Positions 23,316 through 35,800 of a stretch of DNA of 64,000 nt are shown piece by piece. Below the pieces are notes generated by a model. It was given only the letters and a program-made list of their open reading frames with translations, searched no databases and was not told where the DNA came from. Numbering within the stretch: the first letter of the stretch is position 1; each line of letters opens with the position of its first letter. This DNA comes from Taenia hydatigena (lineage: Eukaryota > Platyhelminthes > Cestoda > Cyclophyllidea > Taeniidae): assembly GCA_036345935.2 (NCBI GenBank), contig JADWOT020000006.1:1400221-1464220 (forward strand), written 5' to 3'. Made by a program: the position numbers and the translations under genes.

Positions 23316-26118
23316 TCAGGTATCGCTTCCATGATTTTGGGACCATTTAAAAACATCGACTTGGTGGTCGGTTAGGAGAGCCAAATTCCCTCCATTGTTA
23401 AAGGCGCAAACGTCAATCACAGGCACTGCGGCACCAGCCACAGGGAGAGTTTGAATACAGGAACCTGTGGTACAGTTCCAGATGAGGGCACCGCCCGCAT
23501 CGTCATCTCCGGATGCGGCCAGAATTTCTAAAATTTCAGTAAGATTGCGGCATTAGAACTTGTGGCCTTCATATATATGTGGAAATGGGTTGCACAAAGT
23601 CAAAGCCGATTCGCCCATGGTAGAGAGAGGAAAGACACTCACGATCAGACTCGTCCTGTCGGAATAGACGCGCTCTCGAGAGCATGCGCATCTGCGTGCC
23701 ACCAAAGAGGCTGACCACCGACTCGCAGTCGTAGCCATGTGGACGAAGCCCTCCTGTCTCCGAGCCCTCTACCTGGGAGGCCGTCAGCCGCGTGCAGAGA
23801 TGCCGCACACGCGGCACTCGAGTTGAGGGCCGGTAGGAGGCGAGGAAGAGGCCGCGCTTCTCTTGTAAACTGGACAGCGAGACTAAGGAGCCCTCCAAGG
23901 ATAGTGGGTAGCTTCTGTAGCTCCACTCTTCATCCCCATCACCGATATCCGTCACGGTGGTAGCTACAGCCTCTTCCAAGAACGCCACCTATTAGGTATA
24001 CGTTAGCAATGTATGGTCAATGCATTGATTGAAAAACTCACTAGCAAACAATAACAGTCTCAAGAACGCACGTCATTATTTTAAAAATGGTGTCTTAAAT
24101 CCAAAAACTCCAGTAGTGAATAGAGGAAAAGTTTTGAGAAGTTGTGGCAGAAAAGCGGTACCTTAAAACAAGGAGGTGAATCTCACACTAACACCTTCGA
24201 ACAGGCTGCTTCCACCGACGCCTACTACCACTGCCTGTAAGTGATCAATTCACTTCTGATACCTTTAAGCAGTACTCCGCAATCTTTGCACAATACTGAA
24301 TGGCTCGCGTTTTCGTAGTTACTACCTTGGTTTCACTCTTCATGGACACATACCTAGGCACCGCTACCACCTTTGATACTTGTTATTTGAATTTTCATGT
24401 CTATCACAAATGGAATGAGGCATAACACATCTGTTTGATTTGCCGACAGAAAGGTTAAGTTGATCCGTAGCCTGGCACAAATATACAACAGCAAAGCAGT
24501 GGGAAGACATTAGTATACTTGTGTCAACTGGCCAGCGAGTAGACCACCCGATTGGAGGCTGGGATCGCTGGGGTCCGGTGAGATATACTGGAGAGCGATG
24601 ACGGGTGCTGAGGAGGAAGCCGCAATGGCGAACACAGAGGCGGGTCGCGAGGTAACGCGAATATCAAAGAGGTAAACAGAGCCGTTGGCGCAACCCGCAA
24701 AGAGATAATTTGGACTTGGGAAGGCCCAACAACAACTCCAAATGGGTGATGAGCACTGATAAGTCTGTACAACCTGTTGGAAGCAGATAAAGATGCATAG
24801 ATAAGTGACTTAGATTAGCAGGTAATAAGTGGAACCGAAATTGTTCATGCCATAAAGTATTGATAATAAGAGTTTATTCAAGAAAAACCAAAGACAAATC
24901 GTTTTGGAAGAGCTCCAGAAAGACTAGGAGTTTTGCACGAAGTGAGAACGCTAAGGACAGATAAATGACTCCATGCGCAGAGACTAGACGTACTTGATCG
25001 ACAAGAAGACTAGTGAGCTTGAGGGATTTATCGATGCTGGCAGAGGCAACTATGGCATCCTGCTGTTCTGGATGAAAAGCCAGATCACGAATTGGCTGGG
25101 CATGAAGATGTATGTACTTAAGCGGCCGCAGGTCATCGGTGCGAATCTGAGACAAACCAAAATTAGCATTGGACGAAAAAAGAAACGAGTAACCCTTATC
25201 AAAGGAGGAAAGACATGCCTTCTTAATGCCGAAACCTTTGAATATTGGATTCGATGAAGCCTGAGATGCGCACAGAAGCTTGATGTAGTCGCACGACGCC
25301 AGCACCCGACACTGACCAGCCTATAACATTGGATTTTTAACTAACACATCATCAAAAACTGACCGGTGAGAAATTCAGGGTCTTGGTCATCACATAGGAA
25401 CCAACGGATGAATAAGAGTGTTTGAGTCTAAAATTAAAAACTTCAATCTGGAAGATGCTGTTTGGACTAATGTAACCCAACCACTTGTACCAAACGCAAA
25501 ACTATTCAAGTTGAAATACAGATAACTTACCTATTAGACATTGAACCAGTTGGCAGCTGAACACTCCTCGAAGCGGAGACCATAGCTTTAAGACTGTTTA
25601 ATTCGTCTCGCAAATTCTCCGCATCAGAGCAAGCCAGTTGAAGCTTGAACTTGTACTCGGACAATTCCACTTCAATCTTTTTTCTGAGTTTCCTTTCAGC
25701 CTCTAAATCCTCTAATGCTCGATCCCTATCCGTTGTATCTATGGCCTATAAACACATTGAATTAGTAAGTCAAGTGCTCACTTTAATTTTTTTACAATAA
25801 AGCACTCTAATATCCTTGGCGTGGGCCTTTGCATTGCATTGAGGGCAGGTACCTGGCTTTGGACTACTGGACATTAGCCACTTTGTAATACAGCTTCGGC
25901 CAAACAAATGACCACATTTAAGACAGCAAATCCGGTGTGGGCCGGAAGTAGTCCAGGAGTCAAAACAAATTGGGCAAGTCTAGAAGATACCAGTTTGAGA
26001 AAGTGGCACGTACATCGGACTCCTCCATAAAATCGCCCATTCGATTTACCGTCCCAACCTCCTCGAATAGGCCTGGCTCAATCACCCCTTCCACAGATTC
26101 TGTAGAGTCGTCATATGC
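23316..26118 (-). CDS. RFWD3: RFWD3-like E3 ubiquitin ligase, 5' end unresolved, 8 exons
   Basis: RFWD3 is a nuclear RING ligase that ubiquitinates RPA and RAD51 at damaged DNA. Exons in coding order: 26118-26014, 25979-25782, 25745-25531, 25427-25364, 25320-24994, 24773-24519, 23988-23643, 23527-23316; together 1722 nt in one frame. The second exon encodes a RING finger: CPIC, then CCLKCGHLFGRSCITKWL, then CPQC. A coiled coil follows (RDRALEDLEAERKLRKKIE). The C-terminal WD40-like region matches RFWD3 in order: HAQPIRDLAF, SASIDKSLKLTSL, SPIWSCCWAF, ASGDDDAGGALIWNC, ending DVFKWSQNH. The first listed exon opens at an acceptor in phase 0 with no upstream in-frame ATG, so a further 5' exon is likely. 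A start at the internal Met of MGDFMEESD, just before the RING, is the alternative. One 34-nt and one 36-nt intron occur. Confidence 0.92.
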
Positions 26119-26966
26119 CTTCAAAAGACAGTAAGAATAGTTCAAACCTTACATTTTCCCTCCCCCCCTCAACGGGATCGGAAGTGGACATTCAATTAAA
26201 TATCCTCTAAAAAGATAATCAGCTGATAAGGTACAAGAATGAAATCGAAATCGAGCAGTGGATTCGAAAATTAACACACGAGGCATTAGCGTGACAATCC
26301 GCAGTGTGAAAGTGACCCCGACGAACAATTCTAAAAGCAGTTTCTGGTTATAATTCCTTTCGGAAGGACCAAAATACCCTGACACTACACATAAGAAGCA
26401 ATAAAGTTTTCAGTTCAATGAGTGGTTTAGACCACAGTGAACTACAAAGATCTCAAGGCGTGTGTGCTTAACTTCAATGAAACGTCTCATTAATTGGAAA
26501 TTCGATAATATACATGGGATAGCATGAAAAGTAGTAGAAAAATGAAAACCTAATTAGCACAAATGCGTGCAAATTAGCCCACAGATGAGCCCAAGCATAC
26601 CAATTCAGTTGCATCGATAGCTCTTACACAATTTTGCAGAATAATCAGTTATCAGAACCCCTACTTAGGCACAAAATTGAAGCATTTAGATGCTATTGAC
26701 TGGATCTTCTAGAGAAAAGCAGTCATAGCATGAAATAAATCACTGCAAGTAGTGGAATCAAGACCATCACACAAAGTTATTGCCCCAGACAAAAAAGAAC
26801 TCGAAATCGACAAGTAGCAGACAGCCGTTAATAAGATTGTGCGCGGCTGTCGTTGACCAATCACAAACGGAACTCGTAAAAATAATTATTGTGCTTAGGC
26901 AAACACTAAATTGAAACTTTGTTGACATATTTCTGTTTGTTAAGGGATAGGTTAAGAAATGCATAG
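26119..26966. other. Upstream region of RFWD3
   Basis: A 78-codon minus-strand open frame (26385-26149) ends just upstream of the first confident RFWD3 exon. It could be part of a missing 5' exon but shows no family similarity. Otherwise only AT-rich spacer is seen. Confidence 0.4.
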
Positions 26967-27193
26967 TGCAATTCTGATGCTTTTTAAATGTGCTTTGTGG
27001 GCCAGAGTCGAGAGGACAATTTGAACCTGGTCGCAGAGCGGCGTGGTCGTTCTCCAGAGGTCAAAACATCCCTGCATTGAACTCTCCTACAATATCACCT
27101 ATGCCTTCCTCCTGACTTATAATAGGAATGCTAAAGAGCATTAAGCATTCTAATAGCAAGGGCAGAAGAAAGGAAGAGGAGGAACCTTTTACA
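26967..27193 (+). mobile_element. Solo LTR, second family (LTR-B), copy 3
   Basis: This 227-bp block starts TGCAATTC and ends CCTTTTACA. It aligns with the copies at 1026 and 2911 (TTTAAATGTGCTTTGT, GGACAATTTGAACCTGG, ATTCTAATAGCAAGGG) but is the most diverged. Flanking pentamers CATAG and GTTAG agree at three of five positions, so a target duplication is only suggestive. Confidence 0.55.
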
Positions 27194-27330
27194 GTTAGTG
27201 TTTTGGTTTTGCGAAAATTCTGATTTTTGATGCTTGGCCGGTGTTTTTGCGTTTTCTTGTTGTATCCCGCCTTAAATCTTTCCTGAGGTCGTAGCAGGGA
27301 TTGTATATTGCTAGTGTGCAGAGGGATCGA

Positions 27331-27513
27331 ATGGGTATTTGCATTAGCTGTGGCGACTCGAGGGTCTACTCATTCAAATCAAGCAGCAAGTTAGCACAGC
27401 CTTTCGCGCAACTCTCAAATGAGTCTCGAAGCTCCGGCGGGTTGCGGATTTTGTTGTGTACGCTTTGCGACGAGCTTTTCAAGCATCGCAATGGTGATGG
27501 TCCTTCTGTGATG
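27331..27513 (+). CDS. Possible first coding exon with MGxCxxC myristoylation-type start
   Basis: An ATG opens a 61-codon frame beginning MGICISCGDS, and the frame runs to a reasonable donor (ATGAAG followed by GTAAAC). Gly2 with Cys at 4 and 7 is the pattern of N-myristoylated, palmitoylated membrane-anchored proteins. I do not recognise the family and found no convincing downstream exon before the LTR element at 27727 or after it. It may be a real first exon whose next exon is unrecognised, a gene fragment, or chance. Confidence 0.25.
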
Positions 27514-27726
27514 AAGGTAAACCATTTCACATTCACAGGCCTTATTTGACCTCGAGTGCCTTATCTCGACAATTAATGCGGTAGTCTTACTAGTCAGCTT
27601 GTAGTGTGGAATCAAGATCCTTATCTGAAATCTCAATAAGTTGTATCGGTATGGTATAAAGGGACAGCCGTGGCGGCGGACAGCCTAAAGTCACGCATAG
27701 TTAAACATGTATTTAAACGGTTATAG

Positions 27727-28625
27727 TGTAGTACTTTGTTTGTTAGAACTGCCGTTTTCTGTCAAGGTCACAGAGGCGGTCGTATGGCCCTAGCTGCGTG
27801 GGCTGGCCTCCAGGCCATGCCAGCAGCCTTTTTCCCTCTGTCCGTTGAATATATGTATTCTACCCTGCCACTTTGCCTTCTTTTGCCTTAAGGGAGCCTC
27901 GGGACGCTATATTGGTGGCAGCGGAAAGCGGACCCGACTCTATAGGTTTTTCATCCCGATCTCTACAGCCCGCGGCATGTTGCAGCGGTGAGAAAGAAGT
28001 GCATGTGCTACGGACGGGCCGAAAACGACGTCCACCTCCGGCATCTACCCCTTCTCCGTGTTCTACAAGAAAGCTATCAACAACTGAAGCGTCACTAGCC
28101 ATGAACGACCTGGAAAGTTTCGTTTCGAAGATTACCCCTATTATACTTGTTTAAGGAGATCGACGTACTAACGCCTCCCTACGGACATACCGATGGTCGG
28201 CAGAACCACTTATTCCGAATGTTGTTCCCAAGCTAGACGAAACTCGAGGTGCAATGCGCTGTCAAGAGGGATCGATCAGTGACGTTGGTGCCAAGCATCG
28301 CCTCAATCGCGTCGAATGTTGGCGACTGGCATGGTTAGCTCGTGGGTGCTTCCTGCAGCACCGAGTATGTTGTGATGGCTGACACGGGAGGTGTATGGAG
28401 GGGCGCGTCGGGGACGACGCTCGAAAGAGGAGAGAGGCAATGTAGTACTTTGTTTGTTAGAACTGCTGTTTTCTGTCAAGGTCACAGAGGCGGTCGTATG
28501 GCCCTAGCTGGGTGGGCTGGCCTCCAGGCCATGCCAGCAGACTTTTTCCCTCTGTCCGTTGAATATATGTATTCTACCCTGCCACTTTGCCTTCTTTTGC
28601 CTTAAGGGAGTCTCGGGGCGCTACA
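27727..28625 (+). mobile_element. Complete miniature LTR retrotransposon (TRIM-like), 899 bp
   Basis: Two LTRs of 185 bp (27727-27911 and 28441-28625) lie in direct orientation and differ at about six positions. Both begin TGTAG and end CTACA or CTATA. Directly after the 5' LTR, with one base between, comes TGGTGGCAGCGGAAAGCGG, a tRNA-primer-site-like sequence. Directly before the 3' LTR lies a purine tract, GAAAGAGGAGAGAGGCAA. The element is flanked by ATAG on both sides (27723-27726 and 28626-28629), a 4-bp target duplication. The 529-bp interior has no reverse transcriptase, integrase or protease; its short frame near 27873-28154 resembles nothing I know. This fits a non-autonomous terminal-repeat retrotransposon in miniature, mobilised by an unseen autonomous relative. 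Confidence 0.88.
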
Positions 28626-29864
28626 ATAGGTTTGTGCTGAATTCAACGGGTCTCCAATAGAGATAAATGTATTTGAATTATGGTGAGCTTGGTTCCCGTT
28701 GTGCTTGGTTGTCGGCAGACACAAGCTTGACTGCAAAATAATTTGTCATGTTTAGATCTAATTATGCAGTACTCAGGGGCTTCCAATGGGGTCGCAGCAA
28801 GCCAAGGTGGTAAGAGCACAGACTGATGAACTACAGTAGTGAGAAATTACCGACGTACTTCGAAGACCATATCTCAGAGCAAAATTTTAAGAGGATGTCA
28901 AATTAGCATAGCAGTAGCTTCTAGATGGGGTTATTGACAATGATAGTGAACGAGCATAGGCTGGAACGAGTTCCTGCCTTAGCTGAACATCATAACTATA
29001 TTTGTGGTAATGTCGCTTCCTACATCTTAAAACAGTTTAAGGATGCATTGTAGTATTATGGTTTCTCAATGTATTATTCGCTAACACGACATTAAATTCT
29101 GCTCAGACTTGGTGTCCAGGAGGTATAGCTCACGTCCCCTAACAAGCCTCCAGCCGCTAGTTCTCAAAATTAGCAAACCATGAATTCAGAGGTCATCAGA
29201 GGCGTAAATCCAAAGTGCTGCCGCAAACGTACACTTGACAATGGAGGGAGACAACCATTCGCCATAGGTGGTGAATGGCCCCGGATTGCCTCCAATTCCA
29301 TCGTGCGAACATTGGCAACTTGGTTAAATGGATTTAAAGACTGATTCTGCCTATTTGCTATCAGCGTTGCATATTCAGCGTACCACAGGCACCTCTAAAG
29401 CAATAGTGCTTTAAAAAACCGCGACTCAAAACAAGCTGCGAGAGAACATTTGGCGGAGAACGAATTAAACGCCAACCACAGCGTGTAAAAACACCAACCT
29501 CCCGGCGACCAACTGCATAATAAAATGGAAGCAATAGGAAATAAGAGCATTAGTGGAAAGCATAAATCAAAACTGGTAGCCTCCTCAACTCTGCCTTGTT
29601 TTGGGGATGAGGCCCCTAAACTTCAGCATATGAAGTTTTGTGCTGTTTTTTTTCAGCTTGAAGTACGAATACAGACCGTTATTCGATAGAGATCACCTCT
29701 TCGCGGTTTCGCTTCCGCCATGTCAAACAAACATTGATAAAGTAATCACAACATGATCTTTTATTGGTGTAACGATCGATGTAAACAACAATAATGGTGG
29801 TATGAATAGATTAAAAAATAAGGCGAATCGAAAGACAGAGATACAGACTTCTATTTATCAATCT
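28626..29864. other. Intergenic spacer downstream of FHIP1
   Basis: No coding frame with family similarity and no terminal-repeat element is visible. The part nearest 29864 should be the FHIP1 3' untranslated region. Confidence 0.5.
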
Positions 29865-32800
29865 TCAAAACTCTGCTAGACAGCGCTCCAGTTCCATAGT
29901 CTTCTCAAACTGGGGTTGCACACTCGCCGCCGATACACTGTGTTCGCAGCAGAGACCCGCCAGTTCGAGACAGAACTCGTTGAAGACGATGTAGGCGAAG
30001 ACGACATTTCGCGTGCACATAGGCAAAAGTTGCGAGTGTAGGAGCGGTGATGCGGTCGAAGTTTGTGAGGCTGGATGGGAAGGCGTAGGTGAGCCGAGAA
30101 TAAAGAGCTGCGAGAGTCTATCGATGGAGGAGCGACGCAGACGCTGGCGTCGGGACAGGAGCTTAGTGTCTTCCAAGGCTGGAGGCTCGAAAACTGCTAC
30201 TCGAGGCGTTGCACTGGCCGATCGGTGAGAGGGGGAGGGCGGCCGAGCAGGCCTGGATGAATGATCCGGTTGTAAGCAAACTGGTGAGCGTCGACTGCGC
30301 TCTAGGGCAAGAAATATCCGAGAAAAAACCGGACAAAATTAAGGTCACCAAATTGTGCTACTTAAATCTTTCAAATTAGCTTTCTATTGTCAGGCATCTC
30401 AAATTGAGTTCGCGATAACAAAACTATTGCATTGGAAGCTTTTATAGCTACGCATCTAGCTATAAAATGATAATTCTTATGCAATGCTTCTAGCTTGGTC
30501 AACGAAGTCAAAGGATTGACCGTACTCCCGACAGGTCAAGGGCACCTCAGAATAATAAAAACGGGAAAGTAGAGGCTACCCTTAGTTGATGAGACCGCTG
30601 CCATTATAAGGTCGTCGTCAGTCGCAGAGTAAGGCGTGGTAGCAACAACGACTGCAGGAGGTAGAGCCGCTTCTGAATTTCGCTGACTCGGACCACGCAG
30701 AAAGCACATAGCCTGTTCTACTAAGGCGGGCCAGTTGGGAATCTTGATTAAATGCTGCTCTATCTCTTGCCTTAGACCGACAAGGACCTGAAGGTGAATA
30801 GGTGAGAGGGGTTAGAGGCACTGCATAGAAATATGATGGTGAATTACGCCCATTTTTACATACCTCGTAAAGTGTCCGTGTTGATTTACTCAGATTGACA
30901 TCTGCACATCTCAAAAGAATTTCAGCCAATGGGAACTGGTGAAAACTTCCAAGAATCAGGACAACATCTGTTAAGATCAAGTTTAAGTAGAGGCTATTTT
31001 TATGCATGTCCCCTATTCGACTGAGCAAACAGTTGAGAAAAGGACCTGCAAGAAATGAGTAGGAAATAAATTAGCACACACAAAAAAAAAACATTTTCAA
31101 CTTCACAAAGGGTAGTAAAGGTTGGCTCACCAAGCCCACAGGACGAATGGTGTAACGGTGAAGCTCCCCCAAAGGTGGGTCGATATGGCAGTTCAGGAAG
31201 TTCGTTACCATACAGGCTCTCGAAATCATAATCACTTTCGAGATTACCAACCGGAGCTAACGATTCGCATTTGGGTGAAGGCTGTGGTGTAGTGACAATA
31301 GAGATGGGGTGTTTTCCAAGACGATAATCAAGCATATCCAAGGTAAATTGACCGACCGAGGGATAGGGAATATTAACCCCAATGTCATCATCACTGTCCA
31401 TAGGAAACCAATCCTCCAATACTCGAGTAAACGGAGATACAGCATCACATGCTGGTGTGCCTACAATGTCGGCAAGGAATTGACGAATGACATCAAGGGA
31501 CGATCCCTCTTGTTCGTTAGACTCCAGTTCTGCGGGTGATTCCGTCTGTTTTAATTCAGTGAAAGGACGCGACACCTCTAATTTTTTCTTTTCCCGCTCC
31601 AAGTCCTCATCGGAGTCATCGCAATAGCTCAACTGGTAGATATTAGACTCCGACTTGTACCGATCGATGAGAGAGAGCTCCTGCTGTTGCGATTCCGATT
31701 CAATGCGCAGACTCGAGGTCATGAGATTGCGCAATGGGGTGCTGTGGAGGTGTACAGTGGGCGGGTCAGTGCTGGACGTGGTAGGACCGAGGGAAGGAAC
31801 CGGCGATTGATACTCAACCGACCACGCCCCGGTGCTACGCGTCCTTGAACCGATAAGTTGATGGGAGATGAGAAGGTATGCCGCCAATTGGTCGGACGGA
31901 GCACATTTGATTGAATTGGACTCATTTCTGAAACAAAAAAAAAAAGAAAAATTAGCTAAACCCTTTCTGCCGCTTCGATTTGTCGCCACTAATTCACCAC
32001 ATGCAGTTATTTGTAAAATTCACGTTTGACAGCAGGTTAATACGTCAGCGGATATGAAATATCCGATCTCAAAAAGGTCCAAAATTATGCATCCCAAGTT
32101 TCAACGAAATCTAGAAGGAGTTTACAGATGATACTTTCGCTGCCAGTTGATTAGGACTACCTGGGAAGAGCCTAAGACTGTGTAGTTTAAGCAGTACTGC
32201 GAAGTACTTAGAACGGGAATGGGGTCGCCACTTGTGGCGATGACCAAAATCAACCACTGTATTGCAGGCGGTGGTCATGGTTGACGGATAACAAACCTAC
32301 AGAATTCATTCTGACTCAAAAATAAAATTAGTAAACTATAAAGGGAGAGAAAAAAGCCCATCACACAAGCTTACAAATTGGATGCCTCCTTTGAGCCATT
32401 GAAACCTGTACACCAGAAGGATAGTCTCAAAAAGCGCTCTGATGAGGCCAACCACAAGAAATTATCCGGATTTGAAAAACGAAAGGCTTCCCGCTTTTTT
32501 CCATCACAAGCAGCATACTCGTGTCCAATGTCTAACTTGTTGAGGTACCTGAGCAGCAAGAAACAAAGTAAAGCCTGGGGAGCGGGCAGTATAGACGCCC
32601 TTCTACGGTGGAACTTACTGGAACACCAACAAAAACATAATATCTTCGCAGTTGAGATTAAGGATTGTGCGGAAGAGGGAGAGGGTGACCAACCCAAGCT
32701 AAAGAATTGAAACATGTTAAGTGCTAGCAGTGTGTTGCAGGCAAATGTGCGGCGCAGAAGAAGCAGAGGAGTGTCACGTGCCCAGAAAATTGTCACACCC

Positions 32801-35800
32801 TGAAGAGAACTAAACAATCCTTGCTTTCGTCCACATGCATCCCCGTAAGGCCTAGAGGTGCCTCAGTCTATCAATGCGGTCCTCTGCACCGCTCAGCATC
32901 AAATGCGGCTGGAATTTGTAATTGGAATTTGTCTAGTCTATTAAGAGAACTTGGTTTCAAAGCTTAGGAAACTGGCTTATCGCAGAATTTAGAGAACGTG
33001 CAGAACAGAACGCACCATCCAGTAAACAATGCTAAAGAAAAAAGTGACTCCTACAGCAAATCATTCAAAGGCAAGTGTTACACCTTCTAAAAGACCCTCT
33101 GTCCCCGGCTGGAGCACAAAATATTACGCTTTACTGGTCATTAGCGTGTTGAAACAACTAGGTTGTGCTTAATGTGGATGATGGAACAACAGCTGGGAAT
33201 GGGAAAACGCAGAAGCAACAAAGTAAACAACTTCGGATGACATTAAGCCCAAGCGTCAGTCAGCTCGTTCCCGCTCTTTTCGGGTATACCAAAACGCGCC
33301 ATGCCTTTTGGGTAGATTAGTAAATATCTTGCGCAAGAACGGCCGGGTATTCCAAAGTACGTTGGCTACTCACGAACGACCCACACTCCTAAGACACGCG
33401 GTGGACTGACAAAAGTAAATGTTTGAAATGTACTCTTTCGAAAACACGCAAAACTAGTCAATTAGTCGAGAGAAAGCCCTATTCTTACTGGCACAAGACA
33501 ATACAGTCCACCACAAAATTTACCTGCAAGAAGATTTGCACCCTATAATGAGAAGGGATGTGTCACCTCATTGCCCATCATTCCATCTTATATCACGCGA
33601 GTGTTACATTGTTGGCATAAAATGTGGGAGGAAAAAAGGGTGGAGAAGAGGCTTTTTTCAAAACAACAAAAAAGCATTGTATGAAAGTGAAGCTTGTAGG
33701 TGTATGATGAAGTATGGGGTGAGAAACCACAAGATGCATGGGTTAAACGGCAAAACACCGTAAAAAGGGGGATAGAGCATGCAAAAAATCAGAAAGGCAA
33801 AATAAAGCTCGAACTACTCTAATGAAAAGCAACAACGGGACTCAAGCAAACGCTTGCATAAGCGATGACAGAACTATGCTTGAAGAAAACCAAAACTTTC
33901 ATGGGACTTCGATTTTGTCAAGTGATGAGTCAAAGCGAGAGAATATGTATAGTGAAGAGGGGTGAAGGTAAACATTTGCTGATAGCGAATGTGGAAGACT
34001 TACTTGATAGGTCTCCTCACCAGGGCCCTAGAAATACAGTCAGGTTCAGGAATGCAACGCTAACAATTCATGCAAGGAAAAGCCTTTGCTACCGAAATTT
34101 ATAATAGAATAAAGGACTCCAAAGCCAAAAGTAAATATGTTGCTTAAAAGTTTTAAAGCATTTCAAAAAGTAAACAAATTAATGGACATATCGAGGACAT
34201 CGAAGAGTTCATAACACACATACGTACATGAATATGCATGAGGTAGACTCACTGTTGAATTGACGGCTAGCCGGGTGATGAGGGAAGAGAGAACAGATTC
34301 ACTTTCATCGGTTGAGGCAACAATAAACCGTAGAAAAAGACCAATCAGAGCGGGTTCTGTCAATCGGCAAAGAAACAACTCCAAATAGGCCTCTGCGGCA
34401 ACCACTTCGTCGATCGCTTTCTGACAACAGGTGGAAAGAACACCAAAGAAAGAATATGATTTTGTGAACTCACTCAAAACGGAAAACCATGATGCATCAC
34501 TCAACGTTCGTTGAGGTCATGAGTCTGAGATCTGTAAAGCAATAAGAGCACACCTGGTTCAGAGCAGACCTCAGAACAGACATTAGAAAACCGGAGTAGA
34601 TATAGTATAATAGGTATTGCCGGACAGAGTGGTGAGAGATCTAAAAAAAAGGGCAAAAAGCTTTGTTAAGTGACGATGACGGGATGAAAATATGTTGAAA
34701 AGAAACATTTGGTAATAATGAAACATCAGAAAAAAGGAAACAAGTAACTCTAAACAATGGTTTCCAAAAGAAAGCCACACCCGAACAGCTAAATTGCAGA
34801 AATCAAGAGTTTGGAGAAAGCGAACAAGAGGTTCACAGGTGGACCACTCAGATCGAGAGATTCGGTGCCAATTTGCACTTCTCACGTGAAGGGTTTCAGA
34901 AGGCCGTCCAATCTCAACGCTTCTCGAGTAGCCGTCAGCACAACCGGGCACGATACGCTTGGGAAGGCAGGAGTAGTGCCCACTCAAGCCAGTGGCCAGG
35001 ACCTAAAATGAAGTTGATGTGAGGCAAAGGTATTGGTAGGAAAACTAAATATGCGCCTTAAGAGTGAAAAGTTTGACTTTAGGTAGACAACATTATGCCA
35101 ACTGAAGTTAACAAATATTGGGGATATTGGAGGACCACAATATTGCTAGGACTGGCGATGAATAAAGGATAACCGCAAAAAAGAAGTGGCATCAGCAAAA
35201 CTTTTTTTAGAATTCCCACCATGCGCTTAATTTCCGAAGAAAAAACCAGCATAAAAGTTGTGATTTTACACCATAAGCTCATCTAGAAAACCACTGGATA
35301 GAGACGTGATGCTGCCTTAAACAGGCATCAGGATAATGGTGAGATGCTCACCGATAAAATAAATACGCAAAGGTAAAGAATGAACTTACGGGACAGATAT
35401 CGGATTTAGAAGTAAGGTAATTTGCCACCTCGGCGTCACGATCCGAGAGAGCAAGAATAAGGAGAAGGGCATCTCGTGCATTGGTGCCCGAAGGCCCTTG
35501 CAAATGAAGCAGTGGAACGAGTTGGGAGAAAATAAAATATTCATCACGCGTTACATCATGTGACACCTAGACGAGAAGATTAATCAAAAGAACTAAATAA
35601 ACTCGAAAAAAGGCTACAAGAAGAGAAACCAATATCATATTAACCAACTAAACAACAAATGGGAACACGGAACGCTAAAAGAAATCACCTGCTTGGAGAA
35701 TTCCAAGAGAACTGGATCCCTGCATAGCAGCACGGATAATGTGTAAAGTAGGCGACTCAAATGTTCTGACAAATGTTCAGAGAATTCACGACAGAAATCA

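Noticed and set aside
27873..28154. Frame in the complete LTR element as a gag gene
   Set aside because: It starts inside the 5' LTR, is short, lacks a zinc knuckle, and is not kept open in the same form in the copy at 63326-63815.
31309..31539. Plus-strand frame within FHIP1
   Set aside because: It is antisense to the large FHIP1 exon and has no family similarity.
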